Shown here in pieces: positions 14,527 through 23,032 of a stretch of 40,348 nt of DNA. The first letter of the stretch is position 1. Every line of letters starts with the position of its first letter. This stretch comes from Thermoleophilaceae bacterium (GTDB lineage: Bacteria; Actinomycetota; Thermoleophilia; Solirubrobacterales; Thermoleophilaceae): contig DASUWY010000003.1 in NCBI GenBank assembly GCA_036378175.1, forward strand, positions 1 through 40,348, written 5' to 3'. A program made the translations under genes and the position numbers. The notes under the pieces were generated by a model. That model did no database searches and had not been told where the DNA came from. It saw only the letters and a list, made by a program, of their open reading frames with translations.

Positions 14527-16194
14527 CTAGTTGGCCAACCAGGTGTCGATCACCGTTTCAAGCGACGGGTCTGACTCCTGACCTGGCACCGTCTTCTCCA
14601 CCAGGAGGCGCGCCTTCCGGCCTTCCAGCTCGAGCGTGCCCACCTGATTGTCGAACCACGGCTTCTGCCCGCCGGACAGCCGCCAGCGGATCTCGGGGTC
14701 GCGCACGCCGGCCGCGCGGGCGAGCGCGTGCGCGGCCAGGCCCGCGACGCGCGTGCCGGTTGCCCTGATCGCCAGCCGCTCGTGGCGGTCGAGCGGATTT
14801 CGAAACGGCGAGCACACCGCCTGGTACACCGCGCTGCGCACCCCGGCGTCGCGCCTGAAGCCCGCCTCCACCAGGTAGGCGTGATGGACGTCGCCCGAGA
14901 GAGCGACGATCGTGGCCGGCGGCTCGCCACGCTGCCCGGAGCCCACCGAGATCACGAGGCGTTCGAGATGCTCGAACGAGCGCTGGAACGCGGGCCAGTG
15001 CTCGAGATCGAGTCCCTGCCGCAGCTTCTCTCCGAGCTTCGAGGCCGTGCCGCCCCAAGCGCCGGCGCAGAGGGCCTCGTCCCATGCCTCGAGCCAGTGC
15101 ATTGCGGGGGACATCAGCCAGGGAAGCGAGGTGCCGAGCAGCAGGTGGTTGTAGCCGCCGCCGCCGCTCGCGCACTCCTCGATGAACCGCCACTCCTCGT
15201 CGTCCACCATCGCGCGCCTCTCCGGATCGAGCACTCGCCCGCCGCGCGAATCCATCATCACGAGGCGCGAGCCGCACAGATCCCGCACGTAGCTCCAGCG
15301 TGCGCCGTCCACCTCGTGTGCCACCCGGTGCGACCACTCGCGGAGCATCGGCCCGGCATCGCCCTCGCAGCGCAGCACGCGGTCGAACATCTCGTCCTCG
15401 TCGAGGTGCCGCGGCTCGAGATTGCCGATGTGCTGGTACACCCAGTAGCTCATCACCGCGGACGAGATGCGCTCCTCCCACCACGGCTTGCGGCGCATCT
15501 CGGCGAGCCAGACGTCCGACGTGTTCCAGTCGTCGTGAACGTCGTGGTCGTCCCACACCATCGCGCTCGACACGGTGGAGAGCAGCCAGCGCAGCGACGG
15601 ATCGGTGTCGCCCCACGTCTCGTAATAGAGGCGCACGTACTCCTCGAAGTCCGCCACCTCGTACCCCGGCGGCTGCTTCGGATCACGCCGCGACTCGATG
15701 AACTTCCGCACCTTAGGCGACGCTTCGTCCGCGTACACCTGGTCGCCCAGCATCAGCAGCAGGTGCGGCCACGTGTCCGGCGGCTCGCGCCTCATGCGCC
15801 GCGCGAGCGCATACAGCGCGTCCACCTCGCGCCCGTCCGGGTGCTTGTCCTTCGGCAGCGTGTACGGCTCCCGGTGCGGATACGCCACACGGCAGGAGCC
15901 GAACGAGATGCGCAGCGGCGCGTCCGGGTCGATCGTCCGGATCAGGCTTGGAGGGAAGTCATGGTCCGGCGGCGGCCACACGCGTTCGCCGTCGAGCGCC
16001 ACCTCGTATTCCGTGGCCGTCGCGGGCGTGAGGCCCTTGATGCGAACGAGCGCGTAGTGGTGACCCTGCACCTCGAACGTGCGCGCGCTGTGATCGAGCA
16101 CCACCACCTCGCACGGCGCGTCGGTCTCCACCCAGACGCTCGCCTCCGTCTCGCTGACGTAGCGGAGGAGTGGACCGAGGACGAGTTCGGGCAC
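14527..16194 (-). CDS. PhoD-like metallophosphatase (alkaline phosphatase D family)
   Basis: A 555-residue protein from a GTG start. An N-terminal beta-sandwich (ASVWVETDAPCEV, ALVRIKGLTPATATEYEVAL) precedes a calcineurin-type metallophosphatase domain. The domain has ISFGSC, LLMLGDQVYADEAS, MVWDDHDVHDDWN and ALSGDVHHAYLVEAG, the conserved Asp/His metal-binding set of PhoD. The family hydrolyses phosphodiesters and monoesters. Unlike classical PhoD, no Tat signal is visible at the N-terminus, so a cytoplasmic role is suggested. It lies between the NADP-binding protein gene (3-bp gap) and the penicillin-acylase gene, all leftward, so it is probably co-transcribed with the former. Confidence 0.9.
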   Translation of the reverse strand: MPELVLGPLLRYVSETEASVWVETDAPCEVVVLDHSARTFEVQGHHYALVRIKGLTPATATEYEVALDGERVWPPPDHDFPPSLIRTIDPDAPLRISFGSCRVAYPHREPYTLPKDKHPDGREVDALYALARRMRREPPDTWPHLLLMLGDQVYADEASPKVRKFIESRRDPKQPPGYEVADFEEYVRLYYETWGDTDPSLRWLLSTVSSAMVWDDHDVHDDWNTSDVWLAEMRRKPWWEERISSAVMSYWVYQHIGNLEPRHLDEDEMFDRVLRCEGDAGPMLREWSHRVAHEVDGARWSYVRDLCGSRLVMMDSRGGRVLDPERRAMVDDEEWRFIEECASGGGGYNHLLLGTSLPWLMSPAMHWLEAWDEALCAGAWGGTASKLGEKLRQGLDLEHWPAFQRSFEHLERLVISVGSGQRGEPPATIVALSGDVHHAYLVEAGFRRDAGVRSAVYQAVCSPFRNPLDRHERLAIRATGTRVAGLAAHALARAAGVRDPEIRWRLSGGQKPWFDNQVGTLELEGRKARLLVEKTVPGQESDPSLETVIDTWLAN

Positions 16195-16197
16195 CGC

Positions 16198-16749
16198 TTA
16201 CAGCTGCTCCGGCGGAGCCATCCGGTAGAAGAACGCGCCCATCCCGCCCTGGTTCACGGCGAACACGAGCTTGAGGAGCTCCTCTTGCGCATGCGCATTC
16301 TCGAGCGGACCGGCATACACGGGGTCATACCCGGCATCGCGGTTGAGCTGCTCCACCACCTGCCGGGCCTCTTCGTCCCCGCACCAGATGTTGCTGGGCG
16401 TGGCACGAGCTTCAGAGATCCGGTCGTAGAGCACGGCGAAGTTGATGTTGAACGACTTGGCGGTGGGGCCGCCCGTCTTCGACTTGATGAACTCGGCGTT
16501 GGAGGCGAAGCCACCGGGCGGCTCGGCGCCGATGAGGTTGGTGGCGTCGATCACCGTCTTGCCCTCCAGCCCGGTCACGCTCGACATCGCGTCCGCCAGC
16601 GCCCCGCCCGGCGTCGCGAAGAGCACCGCCTCGGCGCCGGACACGTCACCGCCGTCGCTCCCGATGCGCGTCACGTCGTGACCTGCCTTCTCCCAGAGGT
16701 CCGCGAGCCCGCCGCCCACATTGCCGCGGCCAACCACAGCCAACTTCAT
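16198..16749 (-). CDS. F420/NADP reductase-like dinucleotide-binding protein
   Basis: A 183-residue single-domain protein with an N-terminal Rossmann motif (KLAVVGRGNVGGGLADLW) and the following AVLFATPGGALADAM and KTVIDATNLIG segments. These are typical of the NADP oxidoreductase, coenzyme F420-dependent family (pfam F420_oxidored). The C-terminal half (AKSFNINFAVLYDR, NIWCGDEEARQVVEQL, AGPLENAHAQEELLKLV) follows relatives that inspect the partner cofactor. NADPH:F420 hydride transfer is possible but not proven, because the family includes non-F420 reductases. GGAGG precedes ATG 16749. The stop is 3 bp before the PhoD-like start. Confidence 0.85.
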   Translation of the reverse strand: MKLAVVGRGNVGGGLADLWEKAGHDVTRIGSDGGDVSGAEAVLFATPGGALADAMSSVTGLEGKTVIDATNLIGAEPPGGFASNAEFIKSKTGGPTAKSFNINFAVLYDRISEARATPSNIWCGDEEARQVVEQLNRDAGYDPVYAGPLENAHAQEELLKLVFAVNQGGMGAFFYRMAPPEQL

Positions 16750-16774
16750 TCTCCAACCTCCCTCGACGGTGAGG

Positions 16775-17287
16775 TCAGGAAGATACGCGCGCGCCGAGAC
16801 CGAGGTCGTTGCAGCGCTGGCACACCTCTTCCGGGATCACGCCGGCGCGCATCAGGAGGGCGAAGATCCTGCAGCCCAGGCAGAGCCCGAACACGGACTC
16901 GAGCGTGGCCGCCACCACGAGCATGCCGAGCAGCACGTACGCCGCGGTGTGCAGGCCGAATCCGAGCGCGAGCACGGCCGCCGCGACGGAGAGCGTGGCG
17001 CCTATGCCCTGCGCGAAGCGCTTGGGCGGTCCGGGCACCGGGCGTTCCCTCAGAGGGAGAGCCGGCGTGGCCACGCGGGTGACGATCTGGCCGAGCGGGC
17101 TGAGCGTCGGTCCGGTGAACACGCGCGCGAGGAAGCCGTAGGCGATCACGGCGGTGAGCCACGGCTGGTCCAGCACGATGGCCGCGAGGCTCATCAGCAC
17201 TACGCCGCCGGCCACGAGGCGTGCGGACACCTCGTTCACCGGATCCGGGAACGAGAACAGACCTGCGCGTACGCCGGCGCCCTCCAC
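16775..17287 (-). CDS. DUF4395 family membrane protein
   Basis: A 170-residue membrane protein from a GTG start. It has an N-terminal FSFPDPVNEVSARLVAGGVVL, hydrophobic helices at about residues 25-55 and a hairpin at about 95-130. It ends with a Cys-rich tail (VFGLCLGCRIFALLMRAG then VCQRC) diagnostic of DUF4395. The CxGC and CxxC pairs suggest metal or disulfide chemistry at the membrane; family members often neighbour thioredoxin or rhodanese genes, though not here. Function is unknown. It lies 25 bp upstream of the F420/NADP reductase-like gene in the same direction. Confidence 0.85.
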   Translation of the reverse strand: MEGAGVRAGLFSFPDPVNEVSARLVAGGVVLMSLAAIVLDQPWLTAVIAYGFLARVFTGPTLSPLGQIVTRVATPALPLRERPVPGPPKRFAQGIGATLSVAAAVLALGFGLHTAAYVLLGMLVVAATLESVFGLCLGCRIFALLMRAGVIPEEVCQRCNDLGLGARVSS

Positions 17288-17325
17288 GGCGCGGGAGGAT
17301 AGCCAGCGCCGGCTGGAAGCCGAGG

Positions 17326-17341
17326 CACTGAGCTGTCAGTG
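17326..17341. terminator. Hairpin straddling the lysin stop codon
   Basis: CACTGA (17326-17331) and TCAGTG (17336-17341) are exact reverse complements around GCTG, and the TGA stop of the lysin gene is within the right arm. A second weak stem (CCAGC..GCTGG, about 17303-17315) follows in the direction of transcription. A terminator is plausible; short arms and no T-run limit confidence. Confidence 0.4.
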
Positions 17342-19576
17342 ACCCGTATGCGAGAAGTGCCTCGGGTCGGTGGCCGGCAGCGCGTTGCAGAGGGTCGGCT
17401 GATGCGGGCTGCGCCGCATCGCGGCGGCGAACTGCTCCGGATTGCTCACGTCCACCGCGCCGAAGGGCGGCACGAGGCCCACATGGTTCGAGCTGCGGCC
17501 GGCGCACTTGCCCGGCACGCTCGGCCGGTGGTACATCCGCATGCACACGTGCTCCGAGTACTCCGGCGTCCGGTAGCCGCTGATCACCTTCCCTGTCCAG
17601 CCACCGTGGTTGCGCGCCCACAACACCTGGACGGCGATCCAGTTCGCCACCGCGTAGCCGTCGATCATCGTCGTCCCGTTGTGCTGGGCGAGCGAGTGCG
17701 CTGACAGCTTCTTCTGCCTGCGGCGGCGCGCCCGGGCCCGCGCCAGCATCGCCGGGTTGGAGAAACGTGCCGAGCCCGGCTTCCGGAGCCGGTGGATGAA
17801 CGCCGTGTCCACGCCCGCCGAGTTCTTGCCCTTTCCGTAGCCCAGATAGAACTTCACGTCACGGATGCGGTGCTTGGTCTCCGGTCCCTTCTTGCCATCC
17901 ACCGCTATCGGTGCCAGCCCGTGCAGGTACTTCTGGGTGAACCGGTTGAGCGCGGCCTGCAGCCTGCGCACTCCGATCTTCGGCTGTGGCCGGGGTGGGG
18001 CGGGAACGGGAGCTGCGCCGCCTCCGCCTCCGCCGCTGGGTGCCGGCCGCGGTCGCGGCTTCGCCGGATCCGATCCGCCGAGCTGGGCGATCTTCTTCTC
18101 GATCTCCGCATAGCGCGCGATCAGGACCTCCCTTGAGGCGCCCACGGCGTGGTCGTAACGGTCCACCCGGTGCAGCAGCTCGGGATCCGTGAGGTCCTCG
18201 AGCTTCAGCACGGGGTGCGGCGGCGCCGGGGCGGGCTGCGCCGGCACGGGCTGCGCCGGCGCCGCGGTCTCGACCACAGCCACCGGCGCGGGCTCGGTGT
18301 GAGGAGCCGCGGGCTCGGACAGGATCGCCACTTCCTTCTCTTCCACGCTCACGAGCGTTTCGAGCGTGTGTTCCATCTTGTCCAGGATCCGCGCGATGTC
18401 GGCGAGGTTCACCGCCTCGTCCCTTTCCCGCTCGAACGCGTGGTGGCGCCTGGCCGCGTAGGCCACGAGCAGCTTCCATGCGCGATCCGTCTCTGCGTCG
18501 AGCCGCCGGACGTCCGCCACGAGCGAGGCGAACGTGAGCGGCGCGCGCCCCGCGCCGTTGCCACCGGAGCCATTGCTCGGCACCGGATGGTGCGTGGTGA
18601 ATCCCTCACGGACCTTCCTCCGGCGTGCCTTCTCCAGCTCGACCGAGCGGGCGAGCGCATGCTGCGTGGCCGCGCCGAATATGCCCCTCGGCTTGATCTG
18701 GTGCTCGAGCTGGAACGCCTTGAGCGCCTTCTCGGTCTCGGCGTCGAACAGGGGGCGCTCGCCGTCGAGGTACGGCTTGCCGGTGGAGCGCGAGCGCACA
18801 TAGGACAGGCGCCGCGTGAGCCTCCTCACCCGCGGTCCGCGGGCTCCCCGGCGCAGCGCCTTTGTGGCTGCATGAGCGGCGTGCACGCCCGGCGCGCCCG
18901 CAAGGCAATCCACGTCGGCAACGCTGATGTCCACGTCGAGGTCGAGCACCGCGCAGCGCGTGGGCGTGGTGTGACCCGGGTCGATGAACTGCCCCGACGT
19001 CTGCCAGGCCCGCTGGCCGTGCGCCGGCCACAGGTCGCTCGGCATGTGCGGCGCGCTCCGCGGGTCCCTGTCCACCTTGCCGTGGCTTATCCAGCTCGCG
19101 GCCCATACGAAGTCGCACGGCACCTTGCCGTGCAGCGCCACGAGGCTGCTCGGATTCGAGTAGATGCCGGGCCGCGCTCCGGCGGCCTTCACGGTGTGGC
19201 ACCAAGCACGCACGTAGTCGAGCGTTCCGCCGGGGTTCGACGGATAGGTGCCGGCCTCGAGGTCGAGACACAGCGGAAAGCTGCCGCTGTATCCGTAGCG
19301 CGCGGCGATGTTGAGCGCATCCCGGCCGTCGGCCTGCCCCTGCGCGCGTGTGAGGGTGCCTCCCGCCTGGCGGCCGACGTACGTGAGCATGAAGTGCTCG
19401 ATCCCGTGCCGGACGTACTCCTGCACCTGCGCGGGCGACCAGCCCTTGCCCTTGAAGTAGGGACCGCCTATGTAGATGTTCCACCAGTGGCCGCCGATCT
19501 GGTCGAGCATGCGCTTGGCGAGCGCAGCGCCGCCTGGCTCCGACTCTCGGTCGAGCCCATGGATGTATGTGGCCAT
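17336..19576 (-). CDS. Multidomain endolysin-like cell-wall hydrolase (DUF1906 / PG-binding / M15-like)
   Basis: A 746-residue modular protein without a signal peptide. Residues about 1-215 resemble the DUF1906 glycoside-hydrolase-like domain (TYIHGLDRES, FPLCLDLEAGTYP, ARPGIYSNPSS, WAASWI). Residues about 240-310 form a PG-binding repeat (LRRGARGPRVRRLTRRL ... AFQLEHQIKPRGIFGAAT). A helical stretch and a Pro/Ala-rich linker follow. A second, diverged PG-binding-like unit (VRRLQAALNRF ... VDGKKGPETKHRI) comes next. The last 100 residues contain VISGYRTPEYSEHV and SSNHVGLVPPFGAVDVS, reminiscent of the SxHxxGxAxD metal site of M15/VanY-type peptidases with an insertion. It probably cleaves peptidoglycan. 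It starts 3 nt after the stop of a holin-like gene, a phage lysis-cassette arrangement. Confidence 0.82.
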   Translation of the reverse strand: MATYIHGLDRESEPGGAALAKRMLDQIGGHWWNIYIGGPYFKGKGWSPAQVQEYVRHGIEHFMLTYVGRQAGGTLTRAQGQADGRDALNIAARYGYSGSFPLCLDLEAGTYPSNPGGTLDYVRAWCHTVKAAGARPGIYSNPSSLVALHGKVPCDFVWAASWISHGKVDRDPRSAPHMPSDLWPAHGQRAWQTSGQFIDPGHTTPTRCAVLDLDVDISVADVDCLAGAPGVHAAHAATKALRRGARGPRVRRLTRRLSYVRSRSTGKPYLDGERPLFDAETEKALKAFQLEHQIKPRGIFGAATQHALARSVELEKARRRKVREGFTTHHPVPSNGSGGNGAGRAPLTFASLVADVRRLDAETDRAWKLLVAYAARRHHAFERERDEAVNLADIARILDKMEHTLETLVSVEEKEVAILSEPAAPHTEPAPVAVVETAAPAQPVPAQPAPAPPHPVLKLEDLTDPELLHRVDRYDHAVGASREVLIARYAEIEKKIAQLGGSDPAKPRPRPAPSGGGGGGAAPVPAPPRPQPKIGVRRLQAALNRFTQKYLHGLAPIAVDGKKGPETKHRIRDVKFYLGYGKGKNSAGVDTAFIHRLRKPGSARFSNPAMLARARARRRRQKKLSAHSLAQHNGTTMIDGYAVANWIAVQVLWARNHGGWTGKVISGYRTPEYSEHVCMRMYHRPSVPGKCAGRSSNHVGLVPPFGAVDVSNPEQFAAAMRRSPHQPTLCNALPATDPRHFSHTGH

Positions 19577-19579
19577 GGC

Positions 19580-19972
19580 TCAGTCCGCCGTTCCGACCAG
19601 CTCGTCGTCCTCGGCGAGGAGCTCGTCGTCGAATTCGTCGACGTCATCCAGGGAATCGAGGTCGTCGACCTCGCCCAGATCGTCGAGGGCAGCGTCCGTG
19701 GCTGCGACGGGTGCGGGAGCCGGTGGGGCGGCGATCGTGCCGAGCTTGATCGCGTTCGCGGCATCGGCCTCTCTGGCCTCGAACTTCTGCCAGCCGTGCA
19801 GCCACTGGGCTGCCGGCGCCAGCGCCACGACGGCGCCCGCTACGAACACGGACTGCAGATCGCTCTGCTTGATGTCGATCCCAGGGAAGTGCTGGGCGAG
19901 CCAGGTTGCGCACGCGCCTGCGGCGAGTGCGGCGACGGGGGTGACGAGCGCGACGATGCGGTTGGGCTTCAT
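19580..19972 (-). CDS. Holin-like small membrane protein
   Basis: A 130-residue protein with two hydrophobic segments (residues about 5-27, RIVALVTPVAALAAGACATWLA, and about 41-60, VFVAGAVVALAPAAQWL). A long, very acidic C-terminal tail follows (LDDLGEVDDLDSLDDVDEFDD and onward). Size, two helices near the N-terminus and a charged tail resemble small phage holins, though holin tails are more often basic. Strong GAGGAGG stands before ATG 19972. The TGA is 3 nt upstream of the lysin ATG, so the pair is translationally coupled. I infer that it moves or releases the signal-less lysin across the membrane; no sequence family is recognised with certainty. Confidence 0.65.
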   Translation of the reverse strand: MKPNRIVALVTPVAALAAGACATWLAQHFPGIDIKQSDLQSVFVAGAVVALAPAAQWLHGWQKFEAREADAANAIKLGTIAAPPAPAPVAATDAALDDLGEVDDLDSLDDVDEFDDELLAEDDELVGTAD

Positions 19973-20072
19973 GGAGCCTCCTCATGTCGGAGGGTGGGGG
20001 CTGTGGGCTCGTGTCATTCGACACTACGCCCGATGAAGCCCGCCAGTCAACCCTCGGTGAGCAACCGCACGT

Positions 20073-20100
20073 CCTATGCCCTATGCCCTGTGCCCTACGA
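20073..20100. repeat. Heptamer tandem repeat array B (CCTATGN)
   Basis: Four consecutive 7-bp units: CCTATGC, CCTATGC, CCTGTGC and CCTACGA (the last two degenerate). The array abuts the hairpin at the pntB 3' end (20099-20128) and lies 101 bp upstream of the holin-like start. Same unit and same orientation relative to the preceding leftward gene as arrays A and C. Confidence 0.8.
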
Positions 20101-20128
20101 GGTGAAAGCGCTAGAGCGCTTTCACCTC
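20099..20128. terminator. Strong hairpin at the pntB stop codon
   Basis: GAGGTGAAAGCGCT (20099-20112) and AGCGCTTTCACCTC (20115-20128) are exact 14-bp reverse complements with a 2-nt centre. The pntB TAG (20111-20113) is at the centre, so the final codons encode one arm. Transcription termination or 3'-end protection of pnt mRNA is likely. Confidence 0.7.
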
Positions 20129-21523
20129 TTCCGTAACGTGCTGAATGGACTCCTTGGCATCGCCAAACAGCATCGACGTGTTCTCCTTGTAGAACAGCGG
20201 GTTGTCGATGCCGGCGAAGCCGGTGTTCATCGAGCGCTTGAGCACGATCACGTTGTGGGCCTTGTCCACGTCGAGGATCGGCATGCCGTAGATGGGGCTG
20301 TCCGGCACGTCGCGCGCGGCGGGATTGGTCACGTCGTTGGCCCCGATGACGAGAGCGACGTCCACCTGCGGGAACTGCGGGTTGATGTCGTCCATCTCCC
20401 TGAGCTGGTCGTACGGGACGTCGGCCTCCGCCAGCAGCACGTTCATGTGGCCCGGCATGCGGCCGGCCACCGGGTGAATCGCGTATGCCACGTCCACGCC
20501 GTTTGCCTCGAGGAGCTTTGTGAGCTCGCGCACCGCGTGCTGCGCCTGCGCGACCGCCATGCCGTAGCCCGGCACGATCACCACGCGGCTCGCGTAGGAG
20601 AGCTGGATCGCCACGTCGTCCGCGGTGGTGGAGCGCACCGTACGGTCCTCGGCGCCCTCCGCGGCTGCGATCGCGGCGCCGCCACCGCCGAAGCCGCCCG
20701 CCACGATGGCCGGGATCGAGCGGTTCATCGCCTCGGCCATGAGGTTCGTGAGGATCGAGCCGGACGCGCCCACGAGCATGCCCGCCACGATCATCGCGAT
20801 GTTGTCGAGCGCGATACCGGCGGCCGCCGCGGACAGGCCGGTGAAGGCGTTGAGGAGTGAGATCACCACCGGCATGTCGGCACCGCCGATCGGCAGCACG
20901 ATCGCGTTGCCGAGGATCGCCGCCGCGACCAGGATGAAGAAGAACATCAGGCCCGAGTGCGTCCCAGACGCGATGATCACCGCCATCACGACGGCCGCGG
21001 TGAGAAGCGAGGCGTTGAGCACGGTCTGAAGCCGGCCCGGCAGCATGATCGGCCGTCCTGGGATGAGCTCCTGGAGCTTGCCGAACGCGATGTTGGAGCC
21101 CCAGAACGAGATCGAGCCGATGATCGCCGCGAACAGCGTGGGGATCAGGTGCTTTGAGCCGAGCGAGTTGCCGAAGTGCCGGTACTCCGCCCACGAGATC
21201 AGTGCCACGGCGCCGCCGCCCACGCCGTTGAACAGCGCGACCATCTGCGGCATGGCGGTCATCTTCACGTTGCGCGCCGCCGGGATTCCCACCGCGGTGC
21301 CGATCGCGAGGCCGAGGATGATCAGGCCCCACTTGTTGATGCCGTGGCGCAGCAGCGTGTCGGCGATCGCGATCGCCATGCCCACCGCCGCCACCATGTT
21401 GCCCCGGCGGGCGGTGCGCGGCGAGGTCATCATCATCAGCCCGACGATGAAGAAGCTGAACGCGACGATGTAGACGTAATCGAGGAACGTGTTGTCCCTC
21501 AGGAAGATCCCGGTGACCGTCAT
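20111..21523 (-). CDS. pntB: NAD(P) transhydrogenase subunit beta
   Basis: A 470-residue subunit with many transmembrane helices in the first 280 residues (domain dII: FLDYVYIVAFSFFIVGLMMM, WGLIILGLAIGTAVGIPAARNVKMTAMPQMVALFNGVGGGA). The C-terminal NADP(H)-binding domain dIII shows VVIVPGYGMAVAQAQHAVREL, YAIHPVAGRMPGHMNVLLAEA, VIGANDVTNPAAR and VLKRSMNTGFAGIDNPLF. It couples proton re-entry to hydride transfer from NADH to NADP+, with the alpha parts encoded just upstream. The three leftward genes are tightly packed (2-bp gap here; ATGA-type overlap upstream). A hairpin and heptamer array follow the stop. Confidence 0.97.
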   Translation of the reverse strand: MTVTGIFLRDNTFLDYVYIVAFSFFIVGLMMMTSPRTARRGNMVAAVGMAIAIADTLLRHGINKWGLIILGLAIGTAVGIPAARNVKMTAMPQMVALFNGVGGGAVALISWAEYRHFGNSLGSKHLIPTLFAAIIGSISFWGSNIAFGKLQELIPGRPIMLPGRLQTVLNASLLTAAVVMAVIIASGTHSGLMFFFILVAAAILGNAIVLPIGGADMPVVISLLNAFTGLSAAAAGIALDNIAMIVAGMLVGASGSILTNLMAEAMNRSIPAIVAGGFGGGGAAIAAAEGAEDRTVRSTTADDVAIQLSYASRVVIVPGYGMAVAQAQHAVRELTKLLEANGVDVAYAIHPVAGRMPGHMNVLLAEADVPYDQLREMDDINPQFPQVDVALVIGANDVTNPAARDVPDSPIYGMPILDVDKAHNVIVLKRSMNTGFAGIDNPLFYKENTSMLFGDAKESIQHVTEEVKAL

Positions 21524-21525
21524 GT

Positions 21526-21849
21526 CTACGACTCGCCCTCGGGCTCAGCCCCGTCGTCCTGTGCCTGCGGCGTCGGGCGCTTCTTGAACATCTCGAGCAT
21601 GCGGTCGGTCACGAGGAAGCCGCCGACCACGTTGATCGTGCCGAAGGCGATCGCGATCACGAGGATCAGGTCGTTGAACCAGCCGCTCACCTCGCTGATG
21701 GCGATCAGGCCGCCGAGCAGGACGATGCCGTGGATGGCGTTCGTGCCGGACATCAGCGGCGTGTGCAGCGTGTTCGGGATCTTCGAGATCACGGCGAAGC
21801 CCACGAACGCCGCCAGCACGAGAATGGCGATCTCGGTTACGAGGCTCAT
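21526..21849 (-). CDS. pntAB: NAD(P) transhydrogenase subunit alpha part 2 (membrane part)
   Basis: A 107-residue membrane protein with three hydrophobic helices (EIAILVLAAFVGFAVI, GIVLLGGLIAISEV, LILVIAIAFGTINVVGGFLV). It carries the conserved PNTLHTPLMSGTNAIHGIV, the hallmark of the dII part of the alpha subunit when alpha is split. It forms the proton channel with PntB. Its start overlaps the 3' end of the part 1 gene by 4 bp (21846-21849), and its stop is 2 bp before pntB, indicating a single coupled operon. The C-terminal tail RPTPQAQDDGAEPEGES is variable and charged. Confidence 0.95.
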   Translation of the reverse strand: MSLVTEIAILVLAAFVGFAVISKIPNTLHTPLMSGTNAIHGIVLLGGLIAISEVSGWFNDLILVIAIAFGTINVVGGFLVTDRMLEMFKKRPTPQAQDDGAEPEGES

Positions 21850-22991
21850 GACGCTCCTTGCTGGGTCTCGGTTGCGGCTCCCGCCGCCTTTTTCGCGCCC
21901 TCGTGCACGATCTCGCCCTCGCGCGTGACGCAGGCGCCGGCCACCACCTCGTCATCGAAGTTGAGCTCGAGCTGCCCCTCTTCGCCCGTGATCAGGTCGA
22001 GCAGGGACATGATGTTGCGCGAGTAGAGCTGCGACGCGTGCTCGGGCATCGTGCTCGGCAGGTTCAGCGGGGACACGATCACCACGTCGTCCTCCACGAT
22101 CGTCTCACCCGGCTTCGTGAGCTCGCAGTTGCCGCCGGCCTCGCCCGCGAGGTCGACGATCACCGAGCCCGGCTTCATGTTGTGAACGCCCGCCTCGGTG
22201 ACGAGCTTCGGCGCGGGACGGCCCGGGATGAGCGCGGTGGTGATCACCACGTCGAAGCCCTCGAGCGCCTCGTTCAGAGCCTCCTGCTGCGCCTTCTGCT
22301 CCTCGGGCGTGAGCTCGCGCGCGTAGCCGCCCTCGGCCTCGGCGTCGGCGCCGATGTCGAGCTCGAGGAAGGTCGCCCCGAGCGACTGCACCTGCTCCTT
22401 CACCACCGAGCGAACGTCGAAGGCGGTGACCCTCGCGCCGAGGCGCCGTGCGGTGGCGATCGCCTGTAGCCCGGCCACGCCGGCGCCGAGCACGAGCACC
22501 TTCGCGGGCGGGATCGTGCCCGCCGCCGTGGTGAGCATGGGGAAGAAGCGGCCGAGCTCCTGCGCGCCGATCAGCGCCGCGCGGTAGCCGCCCACGCTCG
22601 CCTGCGAGGACAGGGCGTCCATCGACTGGGCGCGAGAGATGCGCGGGATCGCCTCCATCGCGAAGGCGGTCACGCCCGCCGAGGCGAGCGCGCGCGTGGT
22701 CTCAGGCGAGGTGAGCGGTGCGAGGAACCCGATCAACACGCTCCCGTTCGGCAGCCGCTCGATGTCCTCCGCGCTCGGAGGCGTGACCCGCACCACCACG
22801 TCGGCCCCCTCGAGGGAGCCGATCTTCGCCCCGGCTTCCTCGAACAGGGCGTCAGGGATCCGCGCGCCCTCCCCGGCGCCGGATTCGACGGTCACCTCAT
22901 GGCCTTTCCCGGTGAGCCTCTTGATCACATCCGGCACCAGCGCTACGCGGCGCTCGCCACCGGCGGACTCGTTCGGGACGGCGATTTTCAC
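21846..22991 (-). CDS. pntAA: NAD(P) transhydrogenase subunit alpha part 1 (NAD-binding)
   Basis: A 381-residue soluble domain dI, related to alanine dehydrogenase. N-terminal KIAVPNESAGGERRVALVPDVIKRL, MEAIPRISRAQSMDALSSQA (the RQD-loop neighbourhood), the dinucleotide-binding VLVLGAGVAGLQAIATARRLGA and VIVDLAGEAGGN are visible. It binds NAD(H) and exchanges hydride with NADP(H) on PntB. It is the first gene of the leftward pnt operon; the promoter must lie in the 435-bp region shared with korA. A 10-bp palindrome (23033-23055) lies 42 bp upstream of its ATG and would be in the 5' leader or promoter. Confidence 0.96.
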   Translation of the reverse strand: MKIAVPNESAGGERRVALVPDVIKRLTGKGHEVTVESGAGEGARIPDALFEEAGAKIGSLEGADVVVRVTPPSAEDIERLPNGSVLIGFLAPLTSPETTRALASAGVTAFAMEAIPRISRAQSMDALSSQASVGGYRAALIGAQELGRFFPMLTTAAGTIPPAKVLVLGAGVAGLQAIATARRLGARVTAFDVRSVVKEQVQSLGATFLELDIGADAEAEGGYARELTPEEQKAQQEALNEALEGFDVVITTALIPGRPAPKLVTEAGVHNMKPGSVIVDLAGEAGGNCELTKPGETIVEDDVVIVSPLNLPSTMPEHASQLYSRNIMSLLDLITGEEGQLELNFDDEVVAGACVTREGEIVHEGAKKAAGAATETQQGAS

Positions 22992-23032
22992 TGCCGCTCA
23001 CCCTGCATTGAAGGGGCGGGAGAGTAGTAGAG

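Noticed and set aside
14728..17082. Open frame of 784 codons on the + strand opposite the PhoD-like and NADP-binding genes
   Set aside because: Antisense to two clear enzymes and the DUF4395 gene; no domain and atypical composition.
18149..20860. Open frame of 903 codons on the + strand, antisense to the lysin, holin-like and pntB genes
   Set aside because: It spans three well-supported leftward genes, has Arg/His/Val-rich composition without any domain, and is the usual antisense shadow of GC-rich coding sequence.
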